Numbered from the stretch's first letter, positions 14,648 through 22,448 are shown. The stretch: 32,113 nt of DNA from Chloroflexota bacterium (GCA_022574315.1 JACZSH010000003.1:1-32113), one strand, 5' to 3'. The notes: generated by a model not told the origin, from the letters alone. A program made the numbers and translations.

Positions 14648-15136
14648 ATGGCGGATAACGAACAGGCATTGACCGATGAGTTGACGGCAGTCCGGGACAG
14701 GGTGGCTGAACTGGAACAGGAGCGGGAAATCCTCACCCGGGAGCTTGAGTCCGGGGCCCTCCGCATTACCGGGCTTGAGCAGACGGTGGCCGACCGGGAT
14801 GGTGAACTGGTCATACTCAAGGAAACGGTGGTGACGTCGGACCGGAAATTAACCGGGGTCAGCAGTTCCCTGGCTCAGGCGGTGGAGAGCTATCGGGAGC
14901 AGGTGGCGGTGGCTAACCCGGACGTGCCGGTCGAACTGATTGCCGGCGATACTATCGGCGCCGTCAACGAATCTCTGGAAAACGCCCGCACCCTGGTGGA
15001 TAAGGTGAAACAGGGCATTGAAGCCGAGGCATCCCGGGTGAAAGTGCCCGCCGGCGCTCCGCAACGCGCGCCGCTCGACCTGTCGGGGCTGTCTCCGCGG
15101 GAAAAAATACAATATGCGATTGGAGGTAACAGGTAA
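14648..15136 (+). CDS. Putative capsid scaffolding protein (coiled coil)
   Basis: A 162-residue, charged protein with a long N-terminal heptad-like coiled coil (about residues 5-75, LTDELTAVRDRVAELEQERE). A short helical C-terminal segment ends in LSPREKIQYAIGG. Size, coiled coil and position between portal and major capsid protein are those of scaffolding proteins that guide procapsid assembly. GTGGAGG precedes the ATG. Its stop is directly followed by the capsid ATG. No protease gene that would remove a scaffold is seen nearby. Confidence 0.75.
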   Translation: MADNEQALTDELTAVRDRVAELEQEREILTRELESGALRITGLEQTVADRDGELVILKETVVTSDRKLTGVSSSLAQAVESYREQVAVANPDVPVELIAGDTIGAVNESLENARTLVDKVKQGIEAEASRVKVPAGAPQRAPLDLSGLSPREKIQYAIGGNR

Positions 15137-16057
15137 ATGGCTTTAACACTGGCGGAAGCAAACAAACTGTCAAATGACATCCTGCTGCAGGGTGTGGTGG
15201 AGACCATCATCAAGGACTCTCCCATCCTGCAGCGGCTGCCCTTTATCGAGATTGTCGGTAACGGGCTGACCTATAACCAGGAAAAGACCCTGCCCAGCAT
15301 CGATTTCTACGATGTCGGTGATACCTGGGTCGAATCAACCCCTACTTTTGAGCAGAAAACGGCTAATCTGAAGATTATGGGCGGCGATGCGGATGTGGAT
15401 AACTTTCTGAAGTCCACCCGGAGCAACGTCCAGGACCTGGAAGCCGCCGTCGTCGAACTGAAGGCAAAGGCGGTCAAAGACAAGTTCGAAGAGGTCTTTA
15501 TCTACGGTGACGCCACGCCCAATCCCAAGGAGTTCGACGGCTTGAGAAAACTGATTGATACCACCTCGGCCGGTAACCAGGTAATCGCCATGGGGGCAAC
15601 CGGTGCCACGCTCACTCTGGTTAAGCTGGATGAGCTCATTGACGCCGTCAAGGGTGGTAAGCCCGATATGCTGCTCATGAGCCGGCGCACCCGCCGCAAG
15701 ATTAATGCCCTGGTCAGGGCCAGCGGCGGCATGGTGGACAGCGACCGGGACCAGTGGGGCAACTTTGTCCAGTTATGGGACGGTGTTCCCATCGGTGTTA
15801 ACGACTGGATACTGGATACCCACGCCCTCAGCGGCAGCCTGGAGACCGGGACTACCGGCGGCACCTGCTCCATAATCTATGCCATCCAGACCGGAGAGTG
15901 GGCGCTTTGTGGGTTGACCAGTCCCGGGCACCTGACGGTGGAGCCAATCGGCTCTATGGAAAGTAAAGATGCCACCCGCACCAGGGTCAAGTGGTACGTG
16001 TCCCTGGCGCTCTTCAGCGCGGTTAAGGCGGCCGCTTTAATCGGCGTTCAGGACTAA
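15137..16057 (+). CDS. Major capsid protein, HK97-type fold (predicted)
   Basis: A 306-residue protein. The opening LTLAEANKLSNDILLQGVVE and DSPILQRLPF are typical of short-N-arm major capsid proteins. A central region (KAVKDKFEEVFIYGD, TLVKLDELIDAVKGGKPDML) and a C-terminal RTRVKWYVSLALFSAVKAAAL follow. This pattern and the portal-scaffold-capsid order support an HK97-like shell protein, similar in size to others of this type. GGAGG ends 11 nt before the ATG. No long delta domain is apparent, consistent with the separate scaffold gene. Confidence 0.87.
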   Translation: MALTLAEANKLSNDILLQGVVETIIKDSPILQRLPFIEIVGNGLTYNQEKTLPSIDFYDVGDTWVESTPTFEQKTANLKIMGGDADVDNFLKSTRSNVQDLEAAVVELKAKAVKDKFEEVFIYGDATPNPKEFDGLRKLIDTTSAGNQVIAMGATGATLTLVKLDELIDAVKGGKPDMLLMSRRTRRKINALVRASGGMVDSDRDQWGNFVQLWDGVPIGVNDWILDTHALSGSLETGTTGGTCSIIYAIQTGEWALCGLTSPGHLTVEPIGSMESKDATRTRVKWYVSLALFSAVKAAALIGVQD

Positions 16058-16080
16058 AGAAATAAAGGAGGCAGAAAAAA

Positions 16081-16482
16081 ATGGCTTTTTCAGATCCGGG
16101 AAAAGGAAGAATTATCGAGCAGGGGGAAGGACTGGTCAGGGTTACCCTGGCCGAGGCCTGCAAAGCCGGTGACATTCTCGGTTACAGCTCCGGGTGGAAG
16201 CGGGCGCTGGCCACTACCGGCACGGCTGTTCAGGGTCGGCTGGTAGCCGGCGAGGCTGGCGCCAGTGGTGATGTCATCACCGCTTACCGCCGTGCCGTGA
16301 TCAGCGGTTACTCGGGAGGCACTGCCGGCAACGCCGTCTATGTCGCCGAGGGTACGGATAACGGCCAGGTTACGGAGACCCAGCCCACCACTACCGGCGA
16401 CTGCGATACGCTCATCGGCTATATGGCGTCGGCGACCGTGGCCGCTCTGGAGCCCGGCTCGAGGACTGACTCGACCGCTTAG
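16081..16482 (+). CDS. Capsid decoration-like protein (DUF2190-like)
   Basis: A 133-residue Gly/Thr/Ala-rich, beta-rich protein with repeated turns (KAGDILGYSSGW, GEAGASGDVITAYRRA, GGTAGNAVYVAEG). Its order after the capsid gene and this composition fit DUF2190-like decoration proteins that sit on the shell. AAAGGAGG precedes the ATG. The assignment is from pattern and context; no specific motif proves it. A strong hairpin follows (16495-16521). Confidence 0.7.
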   Translation: MAFSDPGKGRIIEQGEGLVRVTLAEACKAGDILGYSSGWKRALATTGTAVQGRLVAGEAGASGDVITAYRRAVISGYSGGTAGNAVYVAEGTDNGQVTETQPTTTGDCDTLIGYMASATVAALEPGSRTDSTA

Positions 16483-16494
16483 TATTTCGAAAAA

Positions 16495-16521
16495 ACGGGG
16501 GAGGGGAACCCCCTCCCCCGT
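16495..16521 (-). terminator. 12-bp hairpin with a U-tract on the minus strand, inside the capsid operon
   Basis: A perfect 12-bp stem (ACGGGGGAGGGG pairing with CCCCTCCCCCGT, loop AAC). On the minus strand the stem is followed by a T-run (TTTTTTCG), making an intrinsic terminator for antisense transcripts. On the plus strand no U-tract follows, so it would act there as a stable mRNA hairpin between the capsid genes and those downstream. Confidence 0.7.
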
Positions 16522-16536
16522 ATCTGGAGGAAGAAA

Positions 16537-16878
16537 ATGACCGAGATTTACGTAACCCAGCCGGGAACGCACCGGACCGGCGTGACGGCGGTAGATTCCG
16601 CCGACCCGTCAGATACCAGCGGCGCGGTTGACACCAAAGGTTACCAAGAGTGCCGGTTTGACATAACTGTTTCCGGCACCGATTTTACCAGCCTTGAAGT
16701 CCAGGCCCTGTTCTGGAACTCGCGACAGGAAAAATGGATGGGCGGTGGTAAAAGGACGTTGACCTCGACCGGGCAACATGCCCTGGTGGTCGATTCAAGA
16801 GGGGCGATTATATTCCTGAAGGTAAACGCTTTCGTGGGGACGAGCTTCTCCCTGTCAGCGGATTATGCCTTGAGTTAG
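16537..16878 (+). CDS. Small beta-rich structural-block protein, unknown
   Basis: A 113-residue protein of unrecognised family, dominated by alternating beta-type residues (CRFDITVSGTDFTSLEVQAL, then LVVDSRGAIIFLKVNAF). It reads like a small beta-sandwich, for example a decoration or head-tail joining protein. CTGGAGG precedes the ATG, and 11 nt separate it from the next gene. Its place after the decoration protein suggests a virion role, but no motif proves this. Confidence 0.72.
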   Translation: MTEIYVTQPGTHRTGVTAVDSADPSDTSGAVDTKGYQECRFDITVSGTDFTSLEVQALFWNSRQEKWMGGGKRTLTSTGQHALVVDSRGAIIFLKVNAFVGTSFSLSADYALS

Positions 16879-16889
16879 GAGGTAATACC

Positions 16890-17507
16890 ATGTTGAAACT
16901 GGCGGGAGAAGTGATTGAAGGACAGCTCGCCGACCATCTGGCTGAGCTTGACGCCCATACGCGTAATGCGGAAGAGTTTATTAAAGTAAATCAGTACGAG
17001 CTGGGCGGTTACCACAGTACTTTTTCAACGACTGCGGTGGCTGCGGATAGAATACACGCTATTCCTTTCCACGTTAACCGGAAAAGAACCTACCAGTATG
17101 CCGCCATTTATGTAACCGTGGCCGGTAGTGCCGGCAAGAAAGCCAGGTTGGGGATATACGCCGATGACGGTACGATTCTGCCGGGCGCGCTCATCGAGGA
17201 CTGGGGGGAAGTCGCTATCGACTCAACGGGGTTAAAAGCAATCGATATAACCGATAGACAGCTTGATAAAGGGCTTTACTGGGTGGTAATGCACACTGAA
17301 GATGCCTTTACCTTGCGCATTCGGACCGCCGCTTCCTTCAGCCCTCTGGGTATCCGGTCTACGGGTGGTGCCGCTTTGGGTGGCGTCGAAGGCGGGTATT
17401 TTAAGGATACTGCCTATGCGGTATTACCTGACCCGCTGACGGGCCTGGCGGCTTTAAGCTCGTTGCCGTTCATAAATATAGCCCTGATGGTAAAAAGTAA
17501 TGATTAG
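16890..17507 (+). CDS. Fibre-like beta-sandwich protein, predicted virion surface
   Basis: A 205-residue protein. The N-terminal 30 residues are helical (EVIEGQLADHLAELDAHTRN). A beta domain follows with RIHAIPFHVNRKRTYQYAAIY, GSAGKKARLGIYADDGTILPG and LDKGLYWVVMHT. This pattern is common in fibre-type domains of tail and capsid fibres. A receptor-binding or surface role is likely but not shown. GGAGG precedes the ATG. The gene is intact and lies in the structural run. Confidence 0.7.
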   Translation: MLKLAGEVIEGQLADHLAELDAHTRNAEEFIKVNQYELGGYHSTFSTTAVAADRIHAIPFHVNRKRTYQYAAIYVTVAGSAGKKARLGIYADDGTILPGALIEDWGEVAIDSTGLKAIDITDRQLDKGLYWVVMHTEDAFTLRIRTAASFSPLGIRSTGGAALGGVEGGYFKDTAYAVLPDPLTGLAALSSLPFINIALMVKSND

Positions 17508-17518
17508 GAGGCTACCCT

Positions 17519-17713
17519 ATGCCAGTAATAAGATATGCCCAAATATTCAAAGACGGCCAGCTAATCGACAGCCAACCTTACGAGGTGTCTGACGAGGAAC
17601 TGGCGCTGGAGAATGCCGATCAGGTAATCAAACGACTTTCCGCAAAAGCGGATAACGAGATGACCACCCCTGAAATGGCACAGTTCTTGAAAGCGCTGGC
17701 GCGGGCAAGATAA
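17519..17713 (+). CDS. 64-residue protein of the structural block, unknown
   Basis: A small protein with a beta start (PVIRYAQIFKDGQLIDSQPY) and a helical, charged C-terminal half (ENADQVIKRLSAKADNEMTT). I do not recognise it. TTAGGAGG precedes the ATG, and it is packed 11 and 16 nt from its neighbours, supporting a real gene. Possible roles are an assembly chaperone or a small head protein; nothing in the sequence decides. Confidence 0.65.
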   Translation: MPVIRYAQIFKDGQLIDSQPYEVSDEELALENADQVIKRLSAKADNEMTTPEMAQFLKALARAR

Positions 17714-17729
17714 AGACGAGGAGGTAACG

Positions 17730-18362
17730 ATGAACCTGACTGATATGAGGGCCATAGTCCGGCGTGACCTTCATGATGAAGACGCCGGCAACTACCGCTG
17801 GACGGATAATGAGATGGACAGGCATATCGCCCACGCCGTAAAGGGCTTCTCCGAATACCTGCCCTGGGAGCAGAAAACCACTATCGCCACCACCTCCGGC
17901 TCCCGGGAGATTGATATCTCCGCGGTAACAGGCAGGGTAATGGTCGAGGCGGCCGAGTATCCGGTGGATAATTTCCCCCGGCGCTACCAGCGGTTCTCCT
18001 TATGGGGTGACACCCTGAACCTGCTTGGGGACGAGATACCGGACGGCTCCAACGCTTATATCTACTACGGCAAACTGCATACCCTTGACGGCGCCACTTC
18101 CACTATCCCCGCCCGGCATGAGGACCTGATTGCCGCCGCCGCCGCCGGTTATGCCGCTATCGAGTGGGCGGTCTACGCCGTCAACCGGGTCAACGTCGGT
18201 GGCAGCGTCACCCCGGAGATGTTTTTAAGCTGGGGCAGGGAGAAGCTGGCCTATTTCCGGCAGGAGATGCAGCGACTCGGCCGGAGACACCGGGTCAGGG
18301 TCCGCTCCCTCTATAAACCTTACTACCCGGTCGTGTCTGAATCAACCGATTACGGTCCCTGA
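17730..18362 (+). CDS. Putative head-tail adaptor/connector protein
   Basis: A 210-residue protein starting MNLTDMRAIVRRDLHDED with NYRWTDNEMDRHIAHAVKGF. This opening is typical of phage adaptor or neck proteins that dock under the portal. The central segment has beta strands (DTLNLLGDEIPDGSNAYIYY). A C-terminal helical region (DLIAAAAAGYAAIEWAVYAV) follows, ending in basic REKLAYFRQEMQRLGRRHRV. GAGGAGG precedes the ATG. The exact family is not certain. If the assignment holds, the block retains a head-completion function. Confidence 0.68.
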   Translation: MNLTDMRAIVRRDLHDEDAGNYRWTDNEMDRHIAHAVKGFSEYLPWEQKTTIATTSGSREIDISAVTGRVMVEAAEYPVDNFPRRYQRFSLWGDTLNLLGDEIPDGSNAYIYYGKLHTLDGATSTIPARHEDLIAAAAAGYAAIEWAVYAVNRVNVGGSVTPEMFLSWGREKLAYFRQEMQRLGRRHRVRVRSLYKPYYPVVSESTDYGP

Positions 18363-18442
18363 TTTTGAGGATTAAAAGGGATGAAACCCCTATTCCAGAC
18401 CCTCCTCTTTTCTTGAAGAAGAGATAACTTGAAGGAGCGTCT

Positions 18443-18526
18443 AAGAGGGGCGAAGCCCCTCTTCTACACCTCTCCCCCTTCCCCTTGCCAGGGGGAAGGG
18501 GGATTAAGGGGGACAGGGTCACTAAA
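18443..18526. repeat. GC-rich hairpin repeat, intergenic copy 1
   Basis: The 189-nt gap 18363-18551 holds two stems. One is AAGAGGGGC-GAA-GCCCCTCTT (18443-18463). The other is TCCCCCTTCCCC with GGGGAAGGGGGA (18473-18503), followed by TTAAGGGGGACAGGG. No U-tract follows, so these are not classical terminators. The second stem resembles the elements at 21470-21515, 23364-23409 and 27995-28036. Confidence 0.7.
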
Positions 18527-18551
18527 ATAACAACCAAAGAGGTAAAGTAGT

Positions 18552-18860
18552 ATGACCATAGAAAAAAGATTATCCAAGGAAGCCTTCGCTCTGGTGGGCA
18601 ACCCCGAAGACACCACCACCTGGCATTTACCCCACCACAAAAAGAATATCCCGGGCGCCGTTAAAGGCAAAATCGACCTGGAAAAGACGGTCGACTGGCA
18701 CCTGATGGCAATGGCGGTCGGTGAGCTTTCTCTCGGCGTCAATCGCCGGCGGAAAATCGAAGCCGACCCGGCGCAAATCCTGGTCGCCGCGGCTCACCTG
18801 GCCTCCCATTACCGTCAGGCCGGACACCCGCTCCCCGATGTACTGGCGGCTCTGGTATAG
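18552..18860 (+). CDS. Small phage-block protein with FALVG...WHLPHH motif, unknown
   Basis: A 102-residue protein. A short N-terminal region includes KEAFALVGNPEDTTTWHLPHH, a pattern also found in some proteins of phage head gene clusters. A helical C-terminal half contains AAAHLASHYRQAGHPLPDVL. I cannot assign a function. It begins 189 nt after the adaptor-like gene, behind the hairpin repeat. The AAGAGG before the ATG is usable. The conserved-looking start supports a real gene. Confidence 0.68.
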   Translation: MTIEKRLSKEAFALVGNPEDTTTWHLPHHKKNIPGAVKGKIDLEKTVDWHLMAMAVGELSLGVNRRRKIEADPAQILVAAAHLASHYRQAGHPLPDVLAALV

Positions 18861-18936
18861 ACGGCGCTGTCGGGCACCCGTCTCCTGACTTCCTTACCTG
18901 GTGAAGGAATCGGAGAGAACCGTCAAAGGAGTAACT

Positions 18937-19227
18937 ATGCTGGAAAAATTATATCAAAAGCTGTGGACGAGGCTGGGTGGCCGACCCTGGACCTATATCC
19001 TGCGGGATACCTGGCATAAGCTTGAGGGACTCTGGATTATCGGCCTTGTCGCCGTCGGCGCCCTGCTCGGACACTGGCTCTGGGAGCTGGTATTCTGGTT
19101 CCTCCTCGTCTTTGCCCTGGGCTATATCGCCGGTCACCTTTTCTGGGGGACCCGGTATATCCCTTACCAGCCGGGCGATGCTGATACCGGGGCCAGGCAG
19201 GCTCTGGGAAAAGGAGTGGTGAAGTAA
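18937..19227 (+). CDS. Two-helix membrane protein of the block, holin-size
   Basis: A 96-residue protein with two hydrophobic segments (LEGLWIIGLVAVGALLGHW and LVFWFLLVFALGYIAGHLFW, about residues 28-47 and 51-70). A basic, polar N-terminus and a short soluble tail flank them. ATG 18937 was chosen because AAAGGAG lies 7 nt upstream; the frame opens earlier at a GTG at 18901. The stop overlaps the next start (TAATG). Its size is compatible with a holin, but no endolysin is present, so the role remains open. Confidence 0.68.
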   Translation: MLEKLYQKLWTRLGGRPWTYILRDTWHKLEGLWIIGLVAVGALLGHWLWELVFWFLLVFALGYIAGHLFWGTRYIPYQPGDADTGARQALGKGVVK

Positions 19228-21233
19228 TGCGAAACTTAACCTCAACTTTGCTCACTGCCCAGAAACAGCCGTCGGCGCTGCCTTTTCTTAAAATAGAGGC
19301 GAGCAATAAGATTGCCGGCGTGGTCCGCTACGACTGGACACGGCTTTACACCGGCGCCGAGGACGACTCTTTCCACGGTATGGCCATGCCCGGCGACGGC
19401 TCCATGGTCAGGGTCAGGACAACCCCGCCCGCCGATTCCCGGAAGCTCTACCGCCAGCGAGTTGTTGACCCCGGCCCCGCCAGTGATTTTTCCCAGTGGA
19501 CTTATACCAATCAGTATAATGCCGCCGTAGTTGCCTGTGCCGCTCTGGACGCTGAAGTCTCCATCTTCTGGATAGACAGCGCCACCCGGAAAATTCAGCG
19601 CATCGTCAGCACTGACTACGGAGCTACCTGGGGCAGCCCGGAAACGGTCGATTATTCCCCCTCCACTTCCATTTTTGGCCTGACCGCGGCTTATAAGCCC
19701 AATGGTGACCTGGCTATCTTCTTTGCTGACCAGGCTAACCTCTATGTAAAAAAGCACCTCTCCGGGCAGTGGCAATCAAAGTCAGCCTGGGACAAGACCA
19801 CCGGCAACCTGTCCGGTGTCACCGTGGTCTATGACGCCGATTGGAACCTGCTGGTCACCGGGCAAGACACGTCGGGTAATTTCAAGTTGTGGAGCCTGGT
19901 TTACGGTGATGGCGGCGATGTCGCCGCCGGCAGCTGGTCGGCTTTGCCGGAGCTTGCCTCGGCTCCGTCCGATGGCGAATTTGAGTACTGCCGGCCTTTC
20001 CTGGCTAAACCTGACGTTTATCGCGGTTGCTTTGTCGAAAAGTTCACCGGCACTGACGCCTATGACCGCCCTTTCTGGTCGCACTCCGTTCTCGGGGCCG
20101 GCTTCGTGGCTAACCTGTGGCGGGAACCGGTGCCCTTTAATCTCTCCTCGGCGTACGGTCTGGCTATCGCTCACTACGGCAATTACAGCTGGCTGTCCAG
20201 TCCGGCCGGGGTCTGGCGGGCCGTTCTTACCGTGCAGTCCCTTGACCTGACCGCGGATGTATTGGCGGCCAGGCAGGAGACGGAAGAGACGTTGGGAAAA
20301 CTGACCGTGGAACTGAACAATGACGAAGGCCAGTACGCTTCTCCGGGACAGGGGAGCTTGTCTGTCCTCGATACCGGTTGTCAGCTTGATTTCAGTCCCG
20401 GTTACCGTACTGTTGTCGGCGACGAAGTAAGCGCCGGCCTCACCTTCAGCCTTGAAGCCGGCGAGCATACCAGCTCCGGCGGCAGTGCCCGCCTTATTCT
20501 TCACGCCCGCGATGGTTGGGGCGCCATCGCCGACTGGAAAGCCAGGCACCAGTTCCGCTGGAATAAAGACTCCGACCAGGCGAGCGTGAAGGATATCCTT
20601 GCCTTTGTCCTGGCCAGGCTGGGCTTACAGTTGACCGTCAAATCCCAGTCGTCGGTCATTACCGATTATTATCCTGATTTCACCTTCGGGCCGGGTATCA
20701 CCGGAGAAACGGTCATTCGAAAACTCCTCTCTTTCGTCCCGGATGTCCTCTTTATCGAGGGTAATCAAGCCTGCCTGGTCAATCCTCTATCGTCGGATAG
20801 CTCGGTCTACAGCTATGGCGCCGGGCATCAGGTTCTGGAAGGCAGGTATCGGTGGGGAGCCTGGGGGATTAACCGGGTCCAGGTGGCAGGTTATGACACC
20901 GGCGGCGATGAGGTTATCATCGCCGACAGTTTTGCCTGGGACGAGATAGACAAACTGTATGACCGGTTGCGGCAGATTGAAGACTTGAATATCGGTACCG
21001 TGGCCGAGGCACAGCAGAGAGGTGCCGCTCACCTGAGAGGGGCGGAGATAGCCTCGGTCGGTGGCCATATTTTGGTTCCGGTCAACTGCGGCCAGCAGAT
21101 GTATGACGTAATTGATATTACGGATAGCCGTGCCGGACTTGGTGCCGAGAAAAAACGGGTGGTCGGATTGGTTACGGTTTACCGTCCCCGCCGCGGTGAA
21201 TACCGGCAGTGGCTGCGGCTGGGGGCAGTCTAG
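19227..21233 (+). CDS. 668-residue protein: Asp-box propeller-like N-terminus plus tail-hub-like C-terminus
   Basis: The largest gene of the block. The N-terminal about 330 residues have repeated short beta blades, with an Asp-box-like STDYGATWGS (about residues 128-137) as in sialidase-type propellers. The C-terminal half (from about residue 340, VLTVQSLDLTADVLAARQE) changes to a mixed alpha/beta region reminiscent of siphophage tail-hub or baseplate proteins. Parts include FSPGYRTVVGDEVSAG and IRKLLSFVPDVLFIEGNQACL. Translation is coupled to the upstream gene by TAATG. A glycan-binding or tail-tip role is an inference. No catalytic residues of sialidase could be confirmed. Confidence 0.7.
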   Translation: MRNLTSTLLTAQKQPSALPFLKIEASNKIAGVVRYDWTRLYTGAEDDSFHGMAMPGDGSMVRVRTTPPADSRKLYRQRVVDPGPASDFSQWTYTNQYNAAVVACAALDAEVSIFWIDSATRKIQRIVSTDYGATWGSPETVDYSPSTSIFGLTAAYKPNGDLAIFFADQANLYVKKHLSGQWQSKSAWDKTTGNLSGVTVVYDADWNLLVTGQDTSGNFKLWSLVYGDGGDVAAGSWSALPELASAPSDGEFEYCRPFLAKPDVYRGCFVEKFTGTDAYDRPFWSHSVLGAGFVANLWREPVPFNLSSAYGLAIAHYGNYSWLSSPAGVWRAVLTVQSLDLTADVLAARQETEETLGKLTVELNNDEGQYASPGQGSLSVLDTGCQLDFSPGYRTVVGDEVSAGLTFSLEAGEHTSSGGSARLILHARDGWGAIADWKARHQFRWNKDSDQASVKDILAFVLARLGLQLTVKSQSSVITDYYPDFTFGPGITGETVIRKLLSFVPDVLFIEGNQACLVNPLSSDSSVYSYGAGHQVLEGRYRWGAWGINRVQVAGYDTGGDEVIIADSFAWDEIDKLYDRLRQIEDLNIGTVAEAQQRGAAHLRGAEIASVGGHILVPVNCGQQMYDVIDITDSRAGLGAEKKRVVGLVTVYRPRRGEYRQWLRLGAV

Positions 21234-21534
21234 AGGGTTGTCTCCCTTTGCGTCTTTATAAGCAGAGTTTCCTCTGAGAAGTGTTCTGAGCGGGCGGATT
21301 TCCCGGAGGCCGGTGGAGGGAGTTTTAGAGGGACGCCGTCCCTCTAACATAGCTATTTCCCTTTTCCCTTACTAAGGTCTTGCCTCAAATGTCATTCTGA
21401 GGAACGAAGTGACGAAGAATCTGTGGGTGGGGCTGGGGGTTCAAAGATAGTCCCCACCATTTCCCCTCTCACCTTGCCAAAAGGAAGGGGATACCGGGGA
21501 TGGGGTTAATAAGATATCAGGGAGTGTAAAGAAA
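21234..21534. other. Non-coding 301-nt gap with hairpin repeats, copy 2
   Basis: No gene seen. It holds a hairpin TAGAGGGAC-GCC-GTCCCTCTA (21326-21346), the dispersed repeat at 21390-21423, and a GC-rich stretch near 21470-21515 (CACCTTGCCAAAAGGAAGGG then GATACCGGGGATGGGG). The last matches the repeat family at 18473-18526 and 27995-28060 in layout. It separates the hub-like gene from the last small gene of the block. Confidence 0.65.
21390..21423. repeat. Dispersed CATTCTGAG...GAAGAATCT repeat element
   Basis: A 34-bp element starting TGTCATTCTGAGGAACGAAG and ending GACGAAGAATCTG, with ATTCT/AGAAT inverted ends. It resembles short intergenic repeats known from many bacterial genomes. A related but degenerate start (GTCATTGCGAGC) occurs near 2717. 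Non-coding; possibly a MITE-like remnant. Confidence 0.5.
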
Positions 21535-21747
21535 ATGAGACTGCGAAAAGCGATTTTAAGGAGTTTCAATTCCGGAAATTATACCGCTACCATTCAGATT
21601 GCCGGCAGCTATAAAGTATATCTGGAAGATATTTCCGTGGCGCGGAACCTGCCTGCCGCCGAAATGACCACCGGTAGAAAAGCGGCGGTTGTCTTTTTTG
21701 ATGACTATAGTCCCAAAGAGGCGGTGGTCATCGCTGTCTATACGTAG
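21535..21747 (+). CDS. 70-residue beta-rich protein, end of the capsid block
   Basis: A small protein (starts MRLRKAILRSFNSGNYTATI) with strand-forming residues throughout and a C-terminal VVFFDDYSPKEAVVIAVYT. Unknown family, but it resembles small OB-like or beta-barrel proteins found next to phage tail genes. Its start follows GGGAGTG by 9 nt. It is convergent with the XRE repressor gene, 51 nt away. An inverted repeat CTAAGCCG/CGGCTTAG (21757-21764, 21795-21802) lies between them. Confidence 0.62.
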   Translation: MRLRKAILRSFNSGNYTATIQIAGSYKVYLEDISVARNLPAAEMTTGRKAAVVFFDDYSPKEAVVIAVYT

Positions 21748-21798
21748 CTGGGAACGCTAAGCCGAAAAACGAATCTGGTTTATCCTGGTGCTGACGGC

Positions 21799-22194
21799 TT
21801 AGTCGTGCTCTCGTGCCATGCCTCGGGCGATGCTCTTTAGCATGGTCAGGATGCCGAGTGTCGCGCGCTGCACCTCTACCGACTCTTCGGCTAACATCTT
21901 GGCCACAAACGGGTCCAGGTGCCGTCCGCTGTAACTTGAGCTTCTTTCTTCGGCAACGCCTGAACTATGCGGAGACAGGAAGCCGGCCAGCGTAAAAAGC
22001 TCGTCTTCGTCAAAACCCAGCGGTTTAGCGATGCGGCGAAGAATATGGGCCGAGGGGAAACGTTCGGCCCGCTCGATACGACCCAGGTGTGACGACGATA
22101 CCCCTGACGTAGACGAAAGCTCTTGCAGTGTCAGTGGTATCGAGATTCTCTGCTGCTTGAGTATTCTACCCAGGTTATGATTTTCCCTTGTCAT
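21799..22194 (-). CDS. XRE-family transcriptional repressor
   Basis: A 131-residue regulator with an N-terminal helix-turn-helix (LGRILKQQRISIPLTLQELS with SGVSSSHLGRIERAERFPSA, about residues 8-50) of the Cro/C1 type. The C-terminal helical half includes FVAKMLAEESVEVQRATLGI, possibly for dimerisation. There is no peptidase domain of the LexA/CI type, so RecA-driven self-cleavage is unlikely. GGGAG precedes the ATG. It closes the block on the opposite strand, and its promoter carries a matching operator pair. Confidence 0.88.
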   Translation of the reverse strand: MTRENHNLGRILKQQRISIPLTLQELSSTSGVSSSHLGRIERAERFPSAHILRRIAKPLGFDEDELFTLAGFLSPHSSGVAEERSSSYSGRHLDPFVAKMLAEESVEVQRATLGILTMLKSIARGMAREHD

Positions 22195-22224
22195 CTTGGT
22201 ACTCCCTGCTGCCTTTTTCTATCC

Positions 22225-22284
22225 TTTGTCAGATGGCAAATCACCATGCTCGTTAATTATAATTCGCCAAATGGCAAATGTCAA
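22225..22284 (-). promoter_or_regulatory. Consensus promoter of the XRE gene with two 16-bp operators
   Basis: Minus-strand TTGACA (22279-22284), 17-nt spacer, TATAAT (22256-22261), a perfect consensus. The spacer is almost wholly occupied by TTCGCCAAATGGCAAA (plus-strand reading, 22263-22278). A second copy TTTGTCAGATGGCAAA (22225-22240) lies downstream of the expected start. The two dyads match at 13 of 16 positions and are 38 bp apart, as expected for autorepression. Confidence 0.8.
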
Positions 22285-22416
22285 TACTTTTCAGACTGAT
22301 TGACAGCCAGCTGTCCACCGCTTTTCTTTTATCATAGCCCGGCCGGACCACATTCCCCATTAAAATGAGGTATAAATTTCATTAAAAATTACCCGGCCTT
22401 TCACATTTTTTCTTTC

Positions 22417-22445
22417 TTGACAGGGTGACCGTTACTGACTAAAAT
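22417..22445 (+). promoter_or_regulatory. Promoter of the yqeY homologue
   Basis: TTGACA (22417-22422), 17-nt spacer, TAAAAT (22440-22445). Transcription from about 22452 leaves a leader of about 130 nt before the ATG at 22584, containing the possible S21 relic. Confidence 0.75.
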
Positions 22446-22448
22446 GGG

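Noticed and set aside
18937..19227. Certain holin
   Set aside because: Two membrane helices alone do not identify a holin, and no endolysin gene is present in the block.
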